Assembly (NCBI GenBank): GCA_000333235.1
Contig: CAPN01000018.1
Span: forward strand, 124,001-188,000
Source: Pseudoalteromonas luteoviolacea B = ATCC 29581
GTDB taxonomy: Bacteria; Pseudomonadota; Gammaproteobacteria; Enterobacterales; Alteromonadaceae
Direction of reading: 5' to 3'
Length of the DNA: 64,000 nucleotides
Position 1 is the stretch's first letter; the number at the start of each line of letters is the position of its first letter. A program made the translations under genes and the position numbers. The notes beneath the pieces were generated by a model. That model made no database searches and was not told the origin of the DNA. It saw nothing but the letters and a program-made list of their open reading frames with translations. Positions 1 to 8,989 of this stretch are shown here, one piece after another.

Positions 1-60
1 CCAGATTTTTGCTTCTGTTAGCTCTTTTAGCGCAAAATGACATTTTTCTTCGTAATTCAT
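1..60 (-). CDS. DUF6404-like small protein, N-terminal 20 codons only
   Basis: The minus strand starts with ATG at 60 and runs off the left edge of the window. The visible residues begin MNYEEK and end KIW, which resembles the start of the DUF6404 family (a 'YEEKLxxALxxLxxxGIW' opening, as I recall it). An AAGGA ribosome binding site lies about 7 bases upstream of the start. Function of the family is not known. Only 20 residues are visible, so the family assignment is tentative, but the start and reading frame look genuine. Confidence 0.4.
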   Translation of the reverse strand, partial: MNYEEKCHFALKELTEAKIW

Positions 61-554
61 GATTGATTCCTTTTCATGATGGCGGGTCTGTTTATTGCCA
101 AAAACAAACTGCGTTTTTAATGCATGATAGACTACTTAGCGTTTTTAAAATCCACGATGCAATGAGCAGAGTTCACTAAATTCAAGACCCTATGATTCCA
201 CTCTTAATGTACCTAAATTTTGAAAGGCACACAACGCCTTGCTTAACTGGCGAAAAATAGCAGGCTAAAATAAGCGACGACTTGTTGGTCTCGGTTTTCA
301 CTGCTCTTATTCAATAATTTTTTATTAGGCTCTTGCGTCAGTAGTGAGCAACTTTTTTAAACCGCACAGTACATCCCCCTAATCCTGCTAATTAGGATAA
401 CGCATTGAATTTAGGTAGCTCGTTGAAGAAGCTAACTCATTCGGATATCAGCGATTGCGTCGTATTGATTGTGCCGATACAAGAGCCTTTGCATGTCTAA
501 CACGGTAAAGTCGGTGATTCTACTTCTCTTTGGTGCGGTCATTGAGCTTCGAGC
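61..554. other. Gene-poor stretch, no supported gene
   Basis: I see no open frame with a ribosome binding site and recognisable protein. A short run near 250-265 (AAAATAGCAGGCTA) also occurs on the minus strand inside the intergenic region at about 41.7 kb, suggesting a fragment of repetitive DNA. A small inverted repeat CCTAAT/ATTAGG lies at about 380-400. The stretch adjoins the broken Fic gene and looks like decaying DNA. Confidence 0.4.
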
Positions 555-896
555 TCACTTTAGTGGCGCTTCTACTTTATCTACAGCGTCTATCATAATT
601 TCGGTTAGACCATCTTTGCGAGCTGAGGTCGGAAAGGGTCGTTCTTCAGACAAACCGAGCTTGTATGCTAATGACAAACGTACTGAAAAAGCATTTAGCT
701 TTTCCCCTTCGATGGCACTCTAATGAACGATGTTTGCAAGTAAGGTATCCAACATGCTTTGTTTGTAGTTTTTAGTTTGACAAAGCATCTTTCCTAGAAG
801 CCCCCCTTGATGTAAACGGACATCTCTCAACTTAGGAACGATTCTACTTTTATCCCAAGCAAAATTGGGCCACTCATCTTGTTCCCATATCCACAT
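555..896 (-). pseudogene. Fic family protein remnant (DUF4172 N-terminal region), interrupted by a stop
   Basis: Reading the minus strand from ATG at 896 gives MWIWEQDEWPNFAWD, the hallmark opening of the DUF4172 domain that precedes Fic/AMPylase domains, and continues to DTLLANIVH. An in-frame TAG at 721-723 follows, and the same frame then continues SAIEGEKLNAFSVRLSLA, which is the expected next segment (family pattern 'xSSAIEGExLN'). The TAG therefore sits where a serine codon is expected, so a single nonsense change (for example TCG to TAG) explains it. The frame ends at TGA 555-557 after EAPLK, before the Fic catalytic motif HPFxxGNGR, which I do not find. The gene is thus both interrupted and 3'-truncated. 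The frame is also open upstream of 896 to 971, but the family start fits 896. Confidence 0.75.
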
Positions 897-971
897 TTTT
901 ATGCCAATGATGCGAAAAATAAGTGCATTCAAATCACATTGTGATTCGATTAAAGCTAGCAATAACATCAA

Positions 972-1432
972 TCAAACAATGTTCAGCAACATAGTTATTT
1001 TTGTAAGGATAGATAACATAATCGAGATATCTCTTTAAGCTATGTAGTTTTATTGTATTGGTTTAGATAGGTTTGTTGTCTGCGCTTTAATTTGCTTGGT
1101 TAATTGACCATTAGCCTTTATTTTGAAAAAAGAGTGTAAAAAATTCTTTTGATTGTTTGATGGCTACATCGCTCAATTGCACTGACTTTTCCTTTCCAAC
1201 CCGACCCTAGATTAGACCTTTTTAATAAAGCCTATTTATAACTTTCCAGTCATTTTTTTCCACGCTTGGTCATCGTCCTGCGCGATAGTATTTAAGGTAG
1301 AGCGGGGCTCAATCCTTTGCTTTATCTTAGCTACCTATCATTATCTAGCCGTGACCTTGGTGTTTCTTTTGTTTCTAAATCAGAGTTGTAAGGCAATTTT
1401 TAATCCCCGCAACCTATCCCATTTTCATCCGC
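972..1432. other. Intergenic region without supported gene
   Basis: AT-rich stretch between the Fic remnant and the metallophosphoesterase gene. A minus-strand frame of about 32 codons near 1230-1330 (ending QAWKKMTGKL) reads like a protein C-terminus but has no start or recognisable family, so it is not called. No terminator hairpin with a T-run was found. Confidence 0.4.
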
Positions 1433-2497
1433 TCACAACTCGTGTCGCTCACCCTTAAGTGTTCCTCGTGTATGTTTGTTATTTTCTATAAACAAGATTT
1501 CGCCGTATTTTCCATTTTTGATGCTACTGTCGATAGCGATGACTTTGCCCTGGTAGCGGGTTTCGATTTGTTTTTGTGAGGTATGGCCGACGACAAGGTG
1601 GTTGACGTCAAAATGAGACAACAATAAGTCGATTTCTTGGCTTGTTGCACCATCATCTTTGAAATAACCACGATACCAAATTGGCCCATGGGTTTTGTGA
1701 AGATATAAGCCTAAGCCATTGCGATTTTGATCGAGCTCTTTTTCAACCAAGTTGCTTTTAAAGGTACTGTTTATCCTTTCTAACGTTAATTTATCCGTGG
1801 CAAGGCTTGGATGAAAGCCGCCATGGGCGAATAAGTAGTGGTTTATCTTTACTAATACCGGTTTAGCGCGTAACCAACGACCTAAAATGGTCTGCTTAGT
1901 AAACAATTGTTCAAATGGTTTTTCGAGTAGTTGCTGTGTTTTCACGTATTTAGGATGCAGATAGCGCAAGTCACCATTCATGACCATCACTTCGTGATTA
2001 CCAAGCAGCAAATGGAGTTTTCCCCCAGCGCGCTCCGCTTGTTGTTCTAAGTCGTAAATAAACCAGAGTATTTCGGTGACTTTGTCTCCTCTATCAAAAA
2101 TATCTCCCGTGATCACAAAGTGACCATCACCAAAAGCCCACTGATTTTGTTCATTAATAATTCGATTGTTACGAAGCAGTGTGCGCATTAATTCAAATTG
2201 GCCGTGCAAGTCACTCAGTGCTGCGATTTTTTTTACGCCAGTAAACTGGATGGCATGTTCTTCAAAGTTTATGTGATGGACAGTCGCATCAAGTCCACAT
2301 TTTTGCACTGTCGTGGTCGTTTGCGATGAAAATTCCATTGTTTCTCGGCTTACCCTGTCATCACAGATCCAATTAACCTGCAACCTTGTGTCGTGTACAT
2401 CAATGTAAGGTCCATCGGAGATACGCGGCATAGGCTCAGACGCATAAAGAGATTGGGTGGCGCTTGCAAGTAAAATGAGCAGTAGAGTGTTTCTCAT
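1433..2497 (-). CDS. Periplasmic metallophosphoesterase (Shewanella-type PPP phosphatase)
   Basis: Calcineurin-like phosphoesterase of the Shewanella-like protein phosphatase group, predicted to dephosphorylate phosphoproteins or phosphoesters in the periplasm with a dinuclear metal centre. The ordered metal and catalytic motifs are visible: SDLHGQ, GDIFDRGD (GDxxDRG), LLLGNHEVM (GNHE), AHGGFHP and VVGHTSQ. The protein starts with a signal peptide (MRNTLLLILLASATQSLYA). I chose ATG 2497 because GAGAA lies about 8 bases upstream and the signal peptide starts there; an in-frame ATG at 2521 would add eight residues. It begins 44 bases after the stop of the TonB receptor gene, same strand, so it probably shares its transcript. 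The link suggests handling of an imported phosphorylated compound, but that is inference. Confidence 0.85.
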   Translation of the reverse strand: MRNTLLLILLASATQSLYASEPMPRISDGPYIDVHDTRLQVNWICDDRVSRETMEFSSQTTTTVQKCGLDATVHHINFEEHAIQFTGVKKIAALSDLHGQFELMRTLLRNNRIINEQNQWAFGDGHFVITGDIFDRGDKVTEILWFIYDLEQQAERAGGKLHLLLGNHEVMVMNGDLRYLHPKYVKTQQLLEKPFEQLFTKQTILGRWLRAKPVLVKINHYLFAHGGFHPSLATDKLTLERINSTFKSNLVEKELDQNRNGLGLYLHKTHGPIWYRGYFKDDGATSQEIDLLLSHFDVNHLVVGHTSQKQIETRYQGKVIAIDSSIKNGKYGEILFIENNKHTRGTLKGERHEL

Positions 2498-2541
2498 AAT
2501 CAGTTCTCGAATGAGCCTCATCCTTGAGGCTAGTACGTTAT

Positions 2542-5500
2542 TTAAAATTTCACTTCTGCACCGAGGTAGGCAAAACGCCCCATACCAGTGCCGTAACCAC
2601 TGTAATAATTGCCTCGGCCGCCTGGTGTGAATGGACCGACGTTATCAAAGAGGTTGTTAATACCGCCAAACACCCGAAGCGATGTGCCATTGGCAAAAGA
2701 AGTGTCGTAGTTTACCGACAAATCGTGGCGTAGATAGCTGCCAAATTTGTGGAATTCGAGCGTTTCTGGGTTGGCAATACAGCCACTGTCGGCTTCATTT
2801 AACGCACAACGGGCTTCGTTTCGCGCGATAATGTCAGCGTATTCGCGCTCGCGACTTAAACTATCGGTAAATTTACCCAGATATTTTATGCCATAACGCA
2901 CACGCCACTCATCTAAACGCCATGTTATGGTTGCAGACAGTTTGTCTTTCGCACTGCCATACCCCGCGTAATCATCGGTTTTCAGACCATCTAAGCCTAA
3001 GTAGGTCGTCGAGCTTTCTAGCACATGATTGTAGTCAGCTTTAAAGTCTAAACGGCCGTAAGTATCTAAATGGTATATATATTCGAGTGCTACATCGAAA
3101 CCTCTGCTACTGACTTCGTCGAGGTTATCTTCACGTTGCACGATTTCCGTGATTTGGCCTTCGCTGTCGCGGGTGATTTCATTACAAAATGGGTTTGTAC
3201 TGCCAAATGCTTGTGAAGAATTATAGCATTCTTGCAAGATCCGCTCGTTTGAAATAACTGAAATAGCGCCATCAATCGCGATGTCGTAATAGTCTACTGC
3301 GATTTGCAGATTCTCGATGTGGCTAGGCGACGCAGTGAACCCTAAAGTGAAGGTATCGGCTGATTCTTCTTTTAAGTTGGCGTTGCCAGCGTTCGGAGAA
3401 TAAACACTGCCAGATTGCTGTTCGTATTCATAGTCTGGATTTTCCGCGAGTAGAGCGGCAAACACCGGATCTTGGCGGCATTGATCGTGGCCAGCATTCG
3501 ATGATGTGGCGGTTAGGCCATCACAAATGTCCGATACGCCATCGTAATCGCCGCGTGCAGGCGACATTAACTCGGTGATCGTCGGAGCGCGCTGTGCGCG
3601 TGCAAAGTTGGTGCGAATACTCAGCTCGTCAATGGGTTTCCATAATACGCCGACCTTGTAGCTTGGTACGGTACCAACCGCATCGATACTGTAATTCGCT
3701 AAGCGTAACGATGTCTCAAGCGACAGGTGTTTAGCAAGTGGGGCATTTTTAAGCAGGGGGACATCAAATTCTGCGAAGGCTTCGTAAACGTCTATCTCAC
3801 CTTCGAACTGGGGAACCACATTAAAGGTAATCCCGCCTTCTCGCATTCCTAAACTGGTTTGGAGATCTTGTTTGTCTTTGCGGTATTCGCCACCAAACAC
3901 AGCAGAAACGCTACCTGCGGGCAAATCGAACAATTCACCGGTCATGTAGCCTACCAAGTTCATCTGCGTAATGTAGGTGTTTATTTCAGGGTTTACACGG
4001 ATCCAATCGGCCATCTCTGGTGTAATTGAACCTGCGCCAAATAAGTTAATTGGCACACAACCGGCGGCTCTTGCAGCTTCATCTTTACACACGATGGTGC
4101 CGTCGTCGCGTTTTTCGGCATTCAGCGCCTGGCTGAGTTTTCTAACATCGAGTTCATTATACCGTAGCTGTTCTTGATGGAACTTACCGAAACCGGCAGA
4201 AACATCCCAATCCCATTCACCATCAAAAATGGTGCCTTGGATGCCAGCCCAGCTGCGCAGGGTAGTGCGAGTGTTATCCGTTGCGATATTACCAACTTCG
4301 TTGAATCGCCTATCCCAGTAGATCCGGTTTTTGTACGGTTGGCTATCGATAATTGCTTGAGGTACGTAGGGGTTATCTATTGGAATATAGCCAGGCGCAA
4401 TTAACCCAACACGTTCTCCAGTGTCCGGGTTATAAATAGTTTGGCTGGCGCCTTCATATTCATCTTCGGGAGATTTGTTATTGAAAGATTCATCAATGCT
4501 AAGTTGAACTTGACCGTAAACTTTTACATCGTCGCTAAGATAATAATCAGCCTTACCGGCGATTGAAAAACTGTCGCTAGGTACTTTTAACATAACGTAT
4601 TGATCACTGTTGACCCCAAAGCGTTCTTCGTTGCCTTTCCAATCATCACGTAGCGTTTGGCCGTCATACCAAAATTGTTTTTCGTTACGAGAACTTTCTA
4701 AGAAAACACCACCAGGTGTGCCATCGCTTTTACTTGCCCAATCAGCTTGCGTTATATCTCGCATACATTGATAGCCGTCAAAGGTCAGCATTTGGTTACA
4801 CATTAACGCTTCGTCATAACGGTAGGAAGCCTCAACTTGAGCGCGTTCTCTATCATAAAAGCTCATGCCAAATTGTCTATCCCAGTTGGCGCTAAAAAAA
4901 GCATAACCACGGCCATCATCAAAACTTTGTCCAAAATCAGCATCAATGGTGAACTCTTTGCCACCACCATCGATGGATTCTCCCGTTCTAGCTTTGAAGC
5001 TGGCTCCTTCTTTACTGGTTTGCGTGATAATATTGACCACACCAGCTACCGCGTCAGCACCGTAAGTTGCAGAAGCACCGCCACTAATCACTTCAACTCG
5101 CTCTACCATGCCACTTGGAATCGTACTTAAGCTGACGACGTTACCACTGTAACTATTTGACACGACGCGACGACCATCAATTAACGTTAGGGTTCGATCG
5201 GATCCGAGATCACGCAAGCTAATCGACGAAAGACCTGTCGACGCTACGCTGGATTGACTGTTGGTATTACTAATTGAGGCGCTTATCGAAGGGATATTAT
5301 CGACCAGTATTTCCGATAGTGATCCGAGTCCTGTATCTGAGATGGCGTCTTTGCTCATTGTAACAAGCGGTGTGGCCACGCTAAAACTATCTCGTTTAAT
5401 GCGCGAACCAGTAACGGTGATTTTTTCTACCGGTTCTTCTTGAACCACGTTAGTTTGGACTGGAGTGTCTCGCTCAATTGACGCCGTGGATTCTGGTGCT

Positions 5501-5568
5501 GCACTTGCTGCAAAAACACTGCTGCACAAGGCAGCGTTAACAGCCAGCGATAGGAAGGTCTTTTTCAT
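2542..5568 (-). CDS. TonB-dependent outer membrane receptor
   Basis: Large TonB-dependent receptor of about 1008 residues. It has a signal peptide (MKKTFLSLAVNAALCSSVFA), a plug start EKITVTGSRIKRD, the plug motifs DRTLTLIDGRRVV and GGASATYGADAVAGVVNI, and a long beta-barrel ending in the aromatic residue typical of outer membrane proteins (GAEVKF). It takes up an unknown substrate across the outer membrane with energy from TonB/ExbBD. The start is taken at ATG 5568 because GGGAAA lies about 7 bases upstream and the signal peptide begins there; ATG 5592 is also open. The metallophosphoesterase follows on the same strand and a CadC-like regulator is divergent. The barrel is longer than most siderophore receptors and resembles the oligopeptide or glycan receptors common in Alteromonadales; the substrate cannot be read from sequence. 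Confidence 0.92.
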   Translation of the reverse strand: MKKTFLSLAVNAALCSSVFAASAAPESTASIERDTPVQTNVVQEEPVEKITVTGSRIKRDSFSVATPLVTMSKDAISDTGLGSLSEILVDNIPSISASISNTNSQSSVASTGLSSISLRDLGSDRTLTLIDGRRVVSNSYSGNVVSLSTIPSGMVERVEVISGGASATYGADAVAGVVNIITQTSKEGASFKARTGESIDGGGKEFTIDADFGQSFDDGRGYAFFSANWDRQFGMSFYDRERAQVEASYRYDEALMCNQMLTFDGYQCMRDITQADWASKSDGTPGGVFLESSRNEKQFWYDGQTLRDDWKGNEERFGVNSDQYVMLKVPSDSFSIAGKADYYLSDDVKVYGQVQLSIDESFNNKSPEDEYEGASQTIYNPDTGERVGLIAPGYIPIDNPYVPQAIIDSQPYKNRIYWDRRFNEVGNIATDNTRTTLRSWAGIQGTIFDGEWDWDVSAGFGKFHQEQLRYNELDVRKLSQALNAEKRDDGTIVCKDEAARAAGCVPINLFGAGSITPEMADWIRVNPEINTYITQMNLVGYMTGELFDLPAGSVSAVFGGEYRKDKQDLQTSLGMREGGITFNVVPQFEGEIDVYEAFAEFDVPLLKNAPLAKHLSLETSLRLANYSIDAVGTVPSYKVGVLWKPIDELSIRTNFARAQRAPTITELMSPARGDYDGVSDICDGLTATSSNAGHDQCRQDPVFAALLAENPDYEYEQQSGSVYSPNAGNANLKEESADTFTLGFTASPSHIENLQIAVDYYDIAIDGAISVISNERILQECYNSSQAFGSTNPFCNEITRDSEGQITEIVQREDNLDEVSSRGFDVALEYIYHLDTYGRLDFKADYNHVLESSTTYLGLDGLKTDDYAGYGSAKDKLSATITWRLDEWRVRYGIKYLGKFTDSLSREREYADIIARNEARCALNEADSGCIANPETLEFHKFGSYLRHDLSVNYDTSFANGTSLRVFGGINNLFDNVGPFTPGGRGNYYSGYGTGMGRFAYLGAEVKF

Positions 5569-5878
5569 GTGATTTCCCGTTTGATTTTTCACTCTGGTTG
5601 GTGATTTTTGTTTATTATGATTTTGGGCAGGCTGCTAACAGCAAACCTTACCCATGCCAGAGTTGAAAATTGGCCTGTGAGTGACAACCTCGAAAACCTC
5701 TTGGTTTTCTCGTTTTTATATCTAATTTAGTTAATTCAATTGGTTATAGTTTTATAAGTAAATTTACTCATAAAAATAAATTGGAGAAAGGTAGCCCAAA
5801 TTGGTCAGGGATAAGGTAAACTGGTCGGCGAATTGGGCGTAAGCCATTGCTCGTTGAATTGAAAGGAAAAGAGTACAG
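5569..5878. promoter_or_regulatory. Divergent promoter region with a palindromic operator candidate
   Basis: This stretch of about 310 bases lies between the divergent TonB receptor and CadC-like regulator genes, so it must hold both promoters. It contains the perfect 12-base palindrome AGTAAATTTACT at 5757-5768. Pairing resumes outside one mismatch on each side (TTAT at 5752-5755 with ATAA at 5770-5773), giving a 22-base imperfect dyad. The dyad is a plausible binding site for the neighbouring winged-helix regulator, which is inference only. Confidence 0.5.
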
Positions 5879-7966
5879 ATGCAGTCTTTAGGTCGTTTTA
5901 CGTTAGGTCAGTACCAAATATGGGTAGATGAGCAATGCGTGGTATTGAAAGAAAAGCGTATAACAGTCCAACCTAAAGTAATGGAACTGCTCAGCTTATT
6001 AGCTAATCGTTATCCTGCAGTGGTCAGTCGCACTGAATTGATAGATGAGCTTTGGGCCGGCAATGAAGCGGTCGGCGAAAAGGCATTAACCAATACGATT
6101 TGGCAGATGAGACAACTTTTTTCGCAACCACAATGCGAAATACAAGTGGTAGAGACTATTCGTAAAAAGGGGTACAAGCTGGCCCATGCCCCACAACGGT
6201 TCGATGAAAATGACCCAAGTCCGCTTTCCCCCCTATCAGTGCCGGCTTCTAGCCAATCTAAGCATCACGCCTATTTTGGTGTGTGTGTTGCGATTGTCAC
6301 CGCTTTTTTAGTTTGGATGATTGTTGATTCTCAGACGAAGGCAAATTTGTATCGCGCGAAACACGTGACTCAAATTACTAAAATGCCAGGCAGCGAGTTA
6401 AGACCTACGCCAGCTCCTTCGGGAGAGCAACTCGTTTTTGTGTGGCAACGCCCCGGTCTGGTGGATCAGCTTTTTCTTAAAGACTTAAGCCAGCCAGACT
6501 TGCCGTTGAAACAGCTTACCTTTTCACAAAAGCGCCCTTGGAAAGCAGTGTGGAGTCCAGATCAGCGCCATCTTTATTTTGCGCAAAAGGATGAAGCAGA
6601 GTGCGAGATCGTCAGGTTAACGTTGGCAAACTTAGAACAAGTAAAGTTGGCAGAATGTCCTTTGAATTCTGGCTATAACTACATTGCAATCAGCCCGGAT
6701 GGCAACACGCTTGCCTTTAATGGTCAAGCACCTGAACATTCGCTAGATGGCATCTATTTACTCGACTTAAGCAAAGCAGGAACAACCCCAGAGCGCTTAA
6801 GCTGTTTGCAATCTTGTGATGGGAGAGACAGAGATGTGGCGTTTTCTCCTGATGGTAAAACGTTGGCGATTACACAACGTTTAAGCTCGTCACTTGAGCG
6901 CCTTACGTTGTTTGATTTGCAACAAAAAACGTATGAAATCATCGACGATAAACATGCGGACATTGTAGGAATGAGCTTTCACCCAAATGGTAAGCGCCTT
7001 GTATATGCCGCTCAGGTCGCAGATAAACGCCTTGGCTTTTGGTACGAGCTGGCCGACAAGACTCGTCACGAAGTTAATCATCGAGGTTTTAGTTACCCGC
7101 ATTACGATGAGCAAGGAAATATCTATTATCAACGACGACGTGAAGTCTACTATATTGCAAATTTTGATACCGCAAGCCAAGTTGCGTCGGTGCCAAAAGC
7201 CATCGTGGAATCTCATTATTCGAATCAATACCCAAGTTTATCGGCACAACATCAAAAATTAGCGTTTTTATCGAATGAATCTGGGCACTACGAATTATGG
7301 TTGTCGAATGCTGATGGCAGCGCCAGAGAACAATTAACCCAATTAACGCGCAATTTACGCTACCCAATTTGGTCTTTGGATGGGAATAAACTCTTGGTCG
7401 TCAGCGCCGATGAACCTGATGGCCACGATAAGCTTTATGTTTATGATCATACAAGTAAAGAATTAAAACGCTATGATTTGATGTTAGGCAAAATAGGTCG
7501 TCCATTTTGGCATGGTAATGGTAACGACGTGATTGTCCGTCAAGTGACTGAATCTCAAAGTGATTTATTTTCGTTATCGTTGTCCGACTTTACCTTATCT
7601 CGACTCACTAATGATGGTGCGCGATTTGGCCAATTCGTTGACTCAAATACTTTTTTCTATGAAAACAGCAAAGGTTTGTGGCGCAGTGAAGCGGGTAACG
7701 TTGAAGCGATTTTGGCAAGAACAGAATTTAGCACCCGCTACTCATGGGTGGTCATGGGAAATGTAGTGTTTTACAAATCAAACGAAGGCCAATATAGCGA
7801 ACTTAGAAAACACGACTATATCACTAAAGTAGATAGCCCTCTGTTGAGATTGCCAACGGATAGCTTCAGTAAAGAAATGCCGTTAGTCATTGATAAAGAA
7901 ACGGGCGCGTTATTTTTGACTTTAAGTTTGACTCCTCAATCTGACATCAATCGGCTTGAGTTCTAA
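5879..7966 (+). CDS. CadC/ToxR-like membrane transcriptional regulator with TolB-like propeller
   Basis: A 695-residue one-component regulator. Residues about 5-105 form an OmpR/PhoB-type winged helix DNA-binding domain (LNTIWQMRQLF-like recognition region, ending ETIRKKGYKL). One membrane helix follows at about 129-148 (YFGVCVAIVTAFLVWMIV), and the rest is a periplasmic PD40/WD40-like beta-propeller with repeated 'SPDGxxLAF' strands (for example AISPDGNTLAF, AFSPDGKTLAI). The topology allows a periplasmic signal to control DNA binding directly in the membrane. It is divergent from the TonB receptor gene, which is the likely target, and precedes the ABC exporter genes. The ligand is unknown. 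Confidence 0.85.
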   Translation: MQSLGRFTLGQYQIWVDEQCVVLKEKRITVQPKVMELLSLLANRYPAVVSRTELIDELWAGNEAVGEKALTNTIWQMRQLFSQPQCEIQVVETIRKKGYKLAHAPQRFDENDPSPLSPLSVPASSQSKHHAYFGVCVAIVTAFLVWMIVDSQTKANLYRAKHVTQITKMPGSELRPTPAPSGEQLVFVWQRPGLVDQLFLKDLSQPDLPLKQLTFSQKRPWKAVWSPDQRHLYFAQKDEAECEIVRLTLANLEQVKLAECPLNSGYNYIAISPDGNTLAFNGQAPEHSLDGIYLLDLSKAGTTPERLSCLQSCDGRDRDVAFSPDGKTLAITQRLSSSLERLTLFDLQQKTYEIIDDKHADIVGMSFHPNGKRLVYAAQVADKRLGFWYELADKTRHEVNHRGFSYPHYDEQGNIYYQRRREVYYIANFDTASQVASVPKAIVESHYSNQYPSLSAQHQKLAFLSNESGHYELWLSNADGSAREQLTQLTRNLRYPIWSLDGNKLLVVSADEPDGHDKLYVYDHTSKELKRYDLMLGKIGRPFWHGNGNDVIVRQVTESQSDLFSLSLSDFTLSRLTNDGARFGQFVDSNTFFYENSKGLWRSEAGNVEAILARTEFSTRYSWVVMGNVVFYKSNEGQYSELRKHDYITKVDSPLLRLPTDSFSKEMPLVIDKETGALFLTLSLTPQSDINRLEF

Positions 7967-8036
7967 GTGCGCGTGTTATTCGAGCGAGAATTGGATTGAA
8001 ATAAAAATAGGTCGCGTGATTGCCCTACATATCTAT

Positions 8037-8048
8037 TTACAATTGTAA
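8037..8048. promoter_or_regulatory. Palindrome upstream of the ABC exporter genes
   Basis: TTACAATTGTAA is a perfect 12-base dyad centred about 70 bases before the ATP-binding protein start. It could be an operator for the ABC operon; no regulator family can be assigned from it. Confidence 0.3.
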
Positions 8049-8110
8049 TCTTCTACTGGATGCTAATAATGGGTTACATTGCATAAAAACTAGCCTAGAA
8101 ATGCACTTTT

Positions 8111-8989
8111 ATGCTCGAAATCCATGCGTTGTCTCATCAATACAAAAAAGACCACTTTGTTTTAGCAGACATCAATCTGTCATTAGAAAAAGGAGTGGTC
8201 GGTTTATTAGGGAAAAACGGGGCGGGTAAAAGTTCCTTAATGAATATCTTGGCGACGATAATAAAACCAAGCCAAGGTGATGTTACTTACCATGGTGTGT
8301 CGATTGTCAAAAAGCCGCAGTCTATCCGAGAAGTATTAGGGTATTTACCACAATATTTTGGGGTTTATGATGAACTTAGCGCCGTCGAATTTTTACACTA
8401 CATTGCAAACCTGAAAAAGCTTTCTCCACAGTTTGCAAAACAGCAAATCGCATCGCTGTTAGATTCACTAAACTTAGCGCACGTAGCGAATACCAAACTC
8501 GGTAGCTATTCTGGCGGAATGCGTCAGCGAATTGGCATAGCCCAAGCGTTACTCAATGATCCAAAAGTCCTTATTATCGACGAACCGACCGTTGGGCTCG
8601 ATCCAGAAGAACGCAATGAATTTAAAAATTTACTGAGTGAGATGGCCGCAGAGCGTTTGATTTTATTGTCGACTCACATCGTCAGTGACATTGCGTCGAT
8701 TGCTCAGCAGGTCGCGATTATGCGCCAAGGCAACTTGGCGTTTTTTGGTACGCCGACAACGCTGCAATCGCAGTTTCAAGGCGAGATATGGCAAGCCGAA
8801 GTCGATTTCGAACAATACAATGAAATAAAACGAAAAGGAATGTTAACGCATGCACAGCGCCAAGATGTAGGGTATTTTGTGCGATGTATCGCAAAAGAAA
8901 GGCCATTTGATGCGGCGTTATCTAGTGCGCCGACGCTCGAAGATGCCTATTTAGCCATCAATAAAAACCATCGCGGGGCAATGGCATGA
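8111..8989 (+). CDS. ABC transporter ATP-binding protein
   Basis: The 292-residue cytoplasmic ATPase of an ABC-2 type exporter. Walker A is GKNGAGKSS at residues 34-42, the Q-loop is in YLPQYFG, the signature is YSGGMRQRIG, Walker B is VLIIDEPTVGLD, and the switch histidine is in STHIV. The C-terminal region (about 220-290) is typical of CcmA/NatA-like exporters. The start ATG at 8111 has only a weak ribosome binding site. Its stop overlaps the next gene's start by four bases (ATGA), so the two are translated together. The exported substrate is unknown. Confidence 0.9.
   Translation: MLEIHALSHQYKKDHFVLADINLSLEKGVVGLLGKNGAGKSSLMNILATIIKPSQGDVTYHGVSIVKKPQSIREVLGYLPQYFGVYDELSAVEFLHYIANLKKLSPQFAKQQIASLLDSLNLAHVANTKLGSYSGGMRQRIGIAQALLNDPKVLIIDEPTVGLDPEERNEFKNLLSEMAAERLILLSTHIVSDIASIAQQVAIMRQGNLAFFGTPTTLQSQFQGEIWQAEVDFEQYNEIKRKGMLTHAQRQDVGYFVRCIAKERPFDAALSSAPTLEDAYLAINKNHRGAMA

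Noticed and set aside
361-440. Possible group II intron or transposase remnant left of the Fic pseudogene
   Set aside because: Some short stretches looked familiar but no frame or structure supported it.
1230-1335. Minus-strand frame of about 32 codons ending MTGKL
   Set aside because: It reads like a protein end but has no start, no ribosome binding site and no family I recognise.
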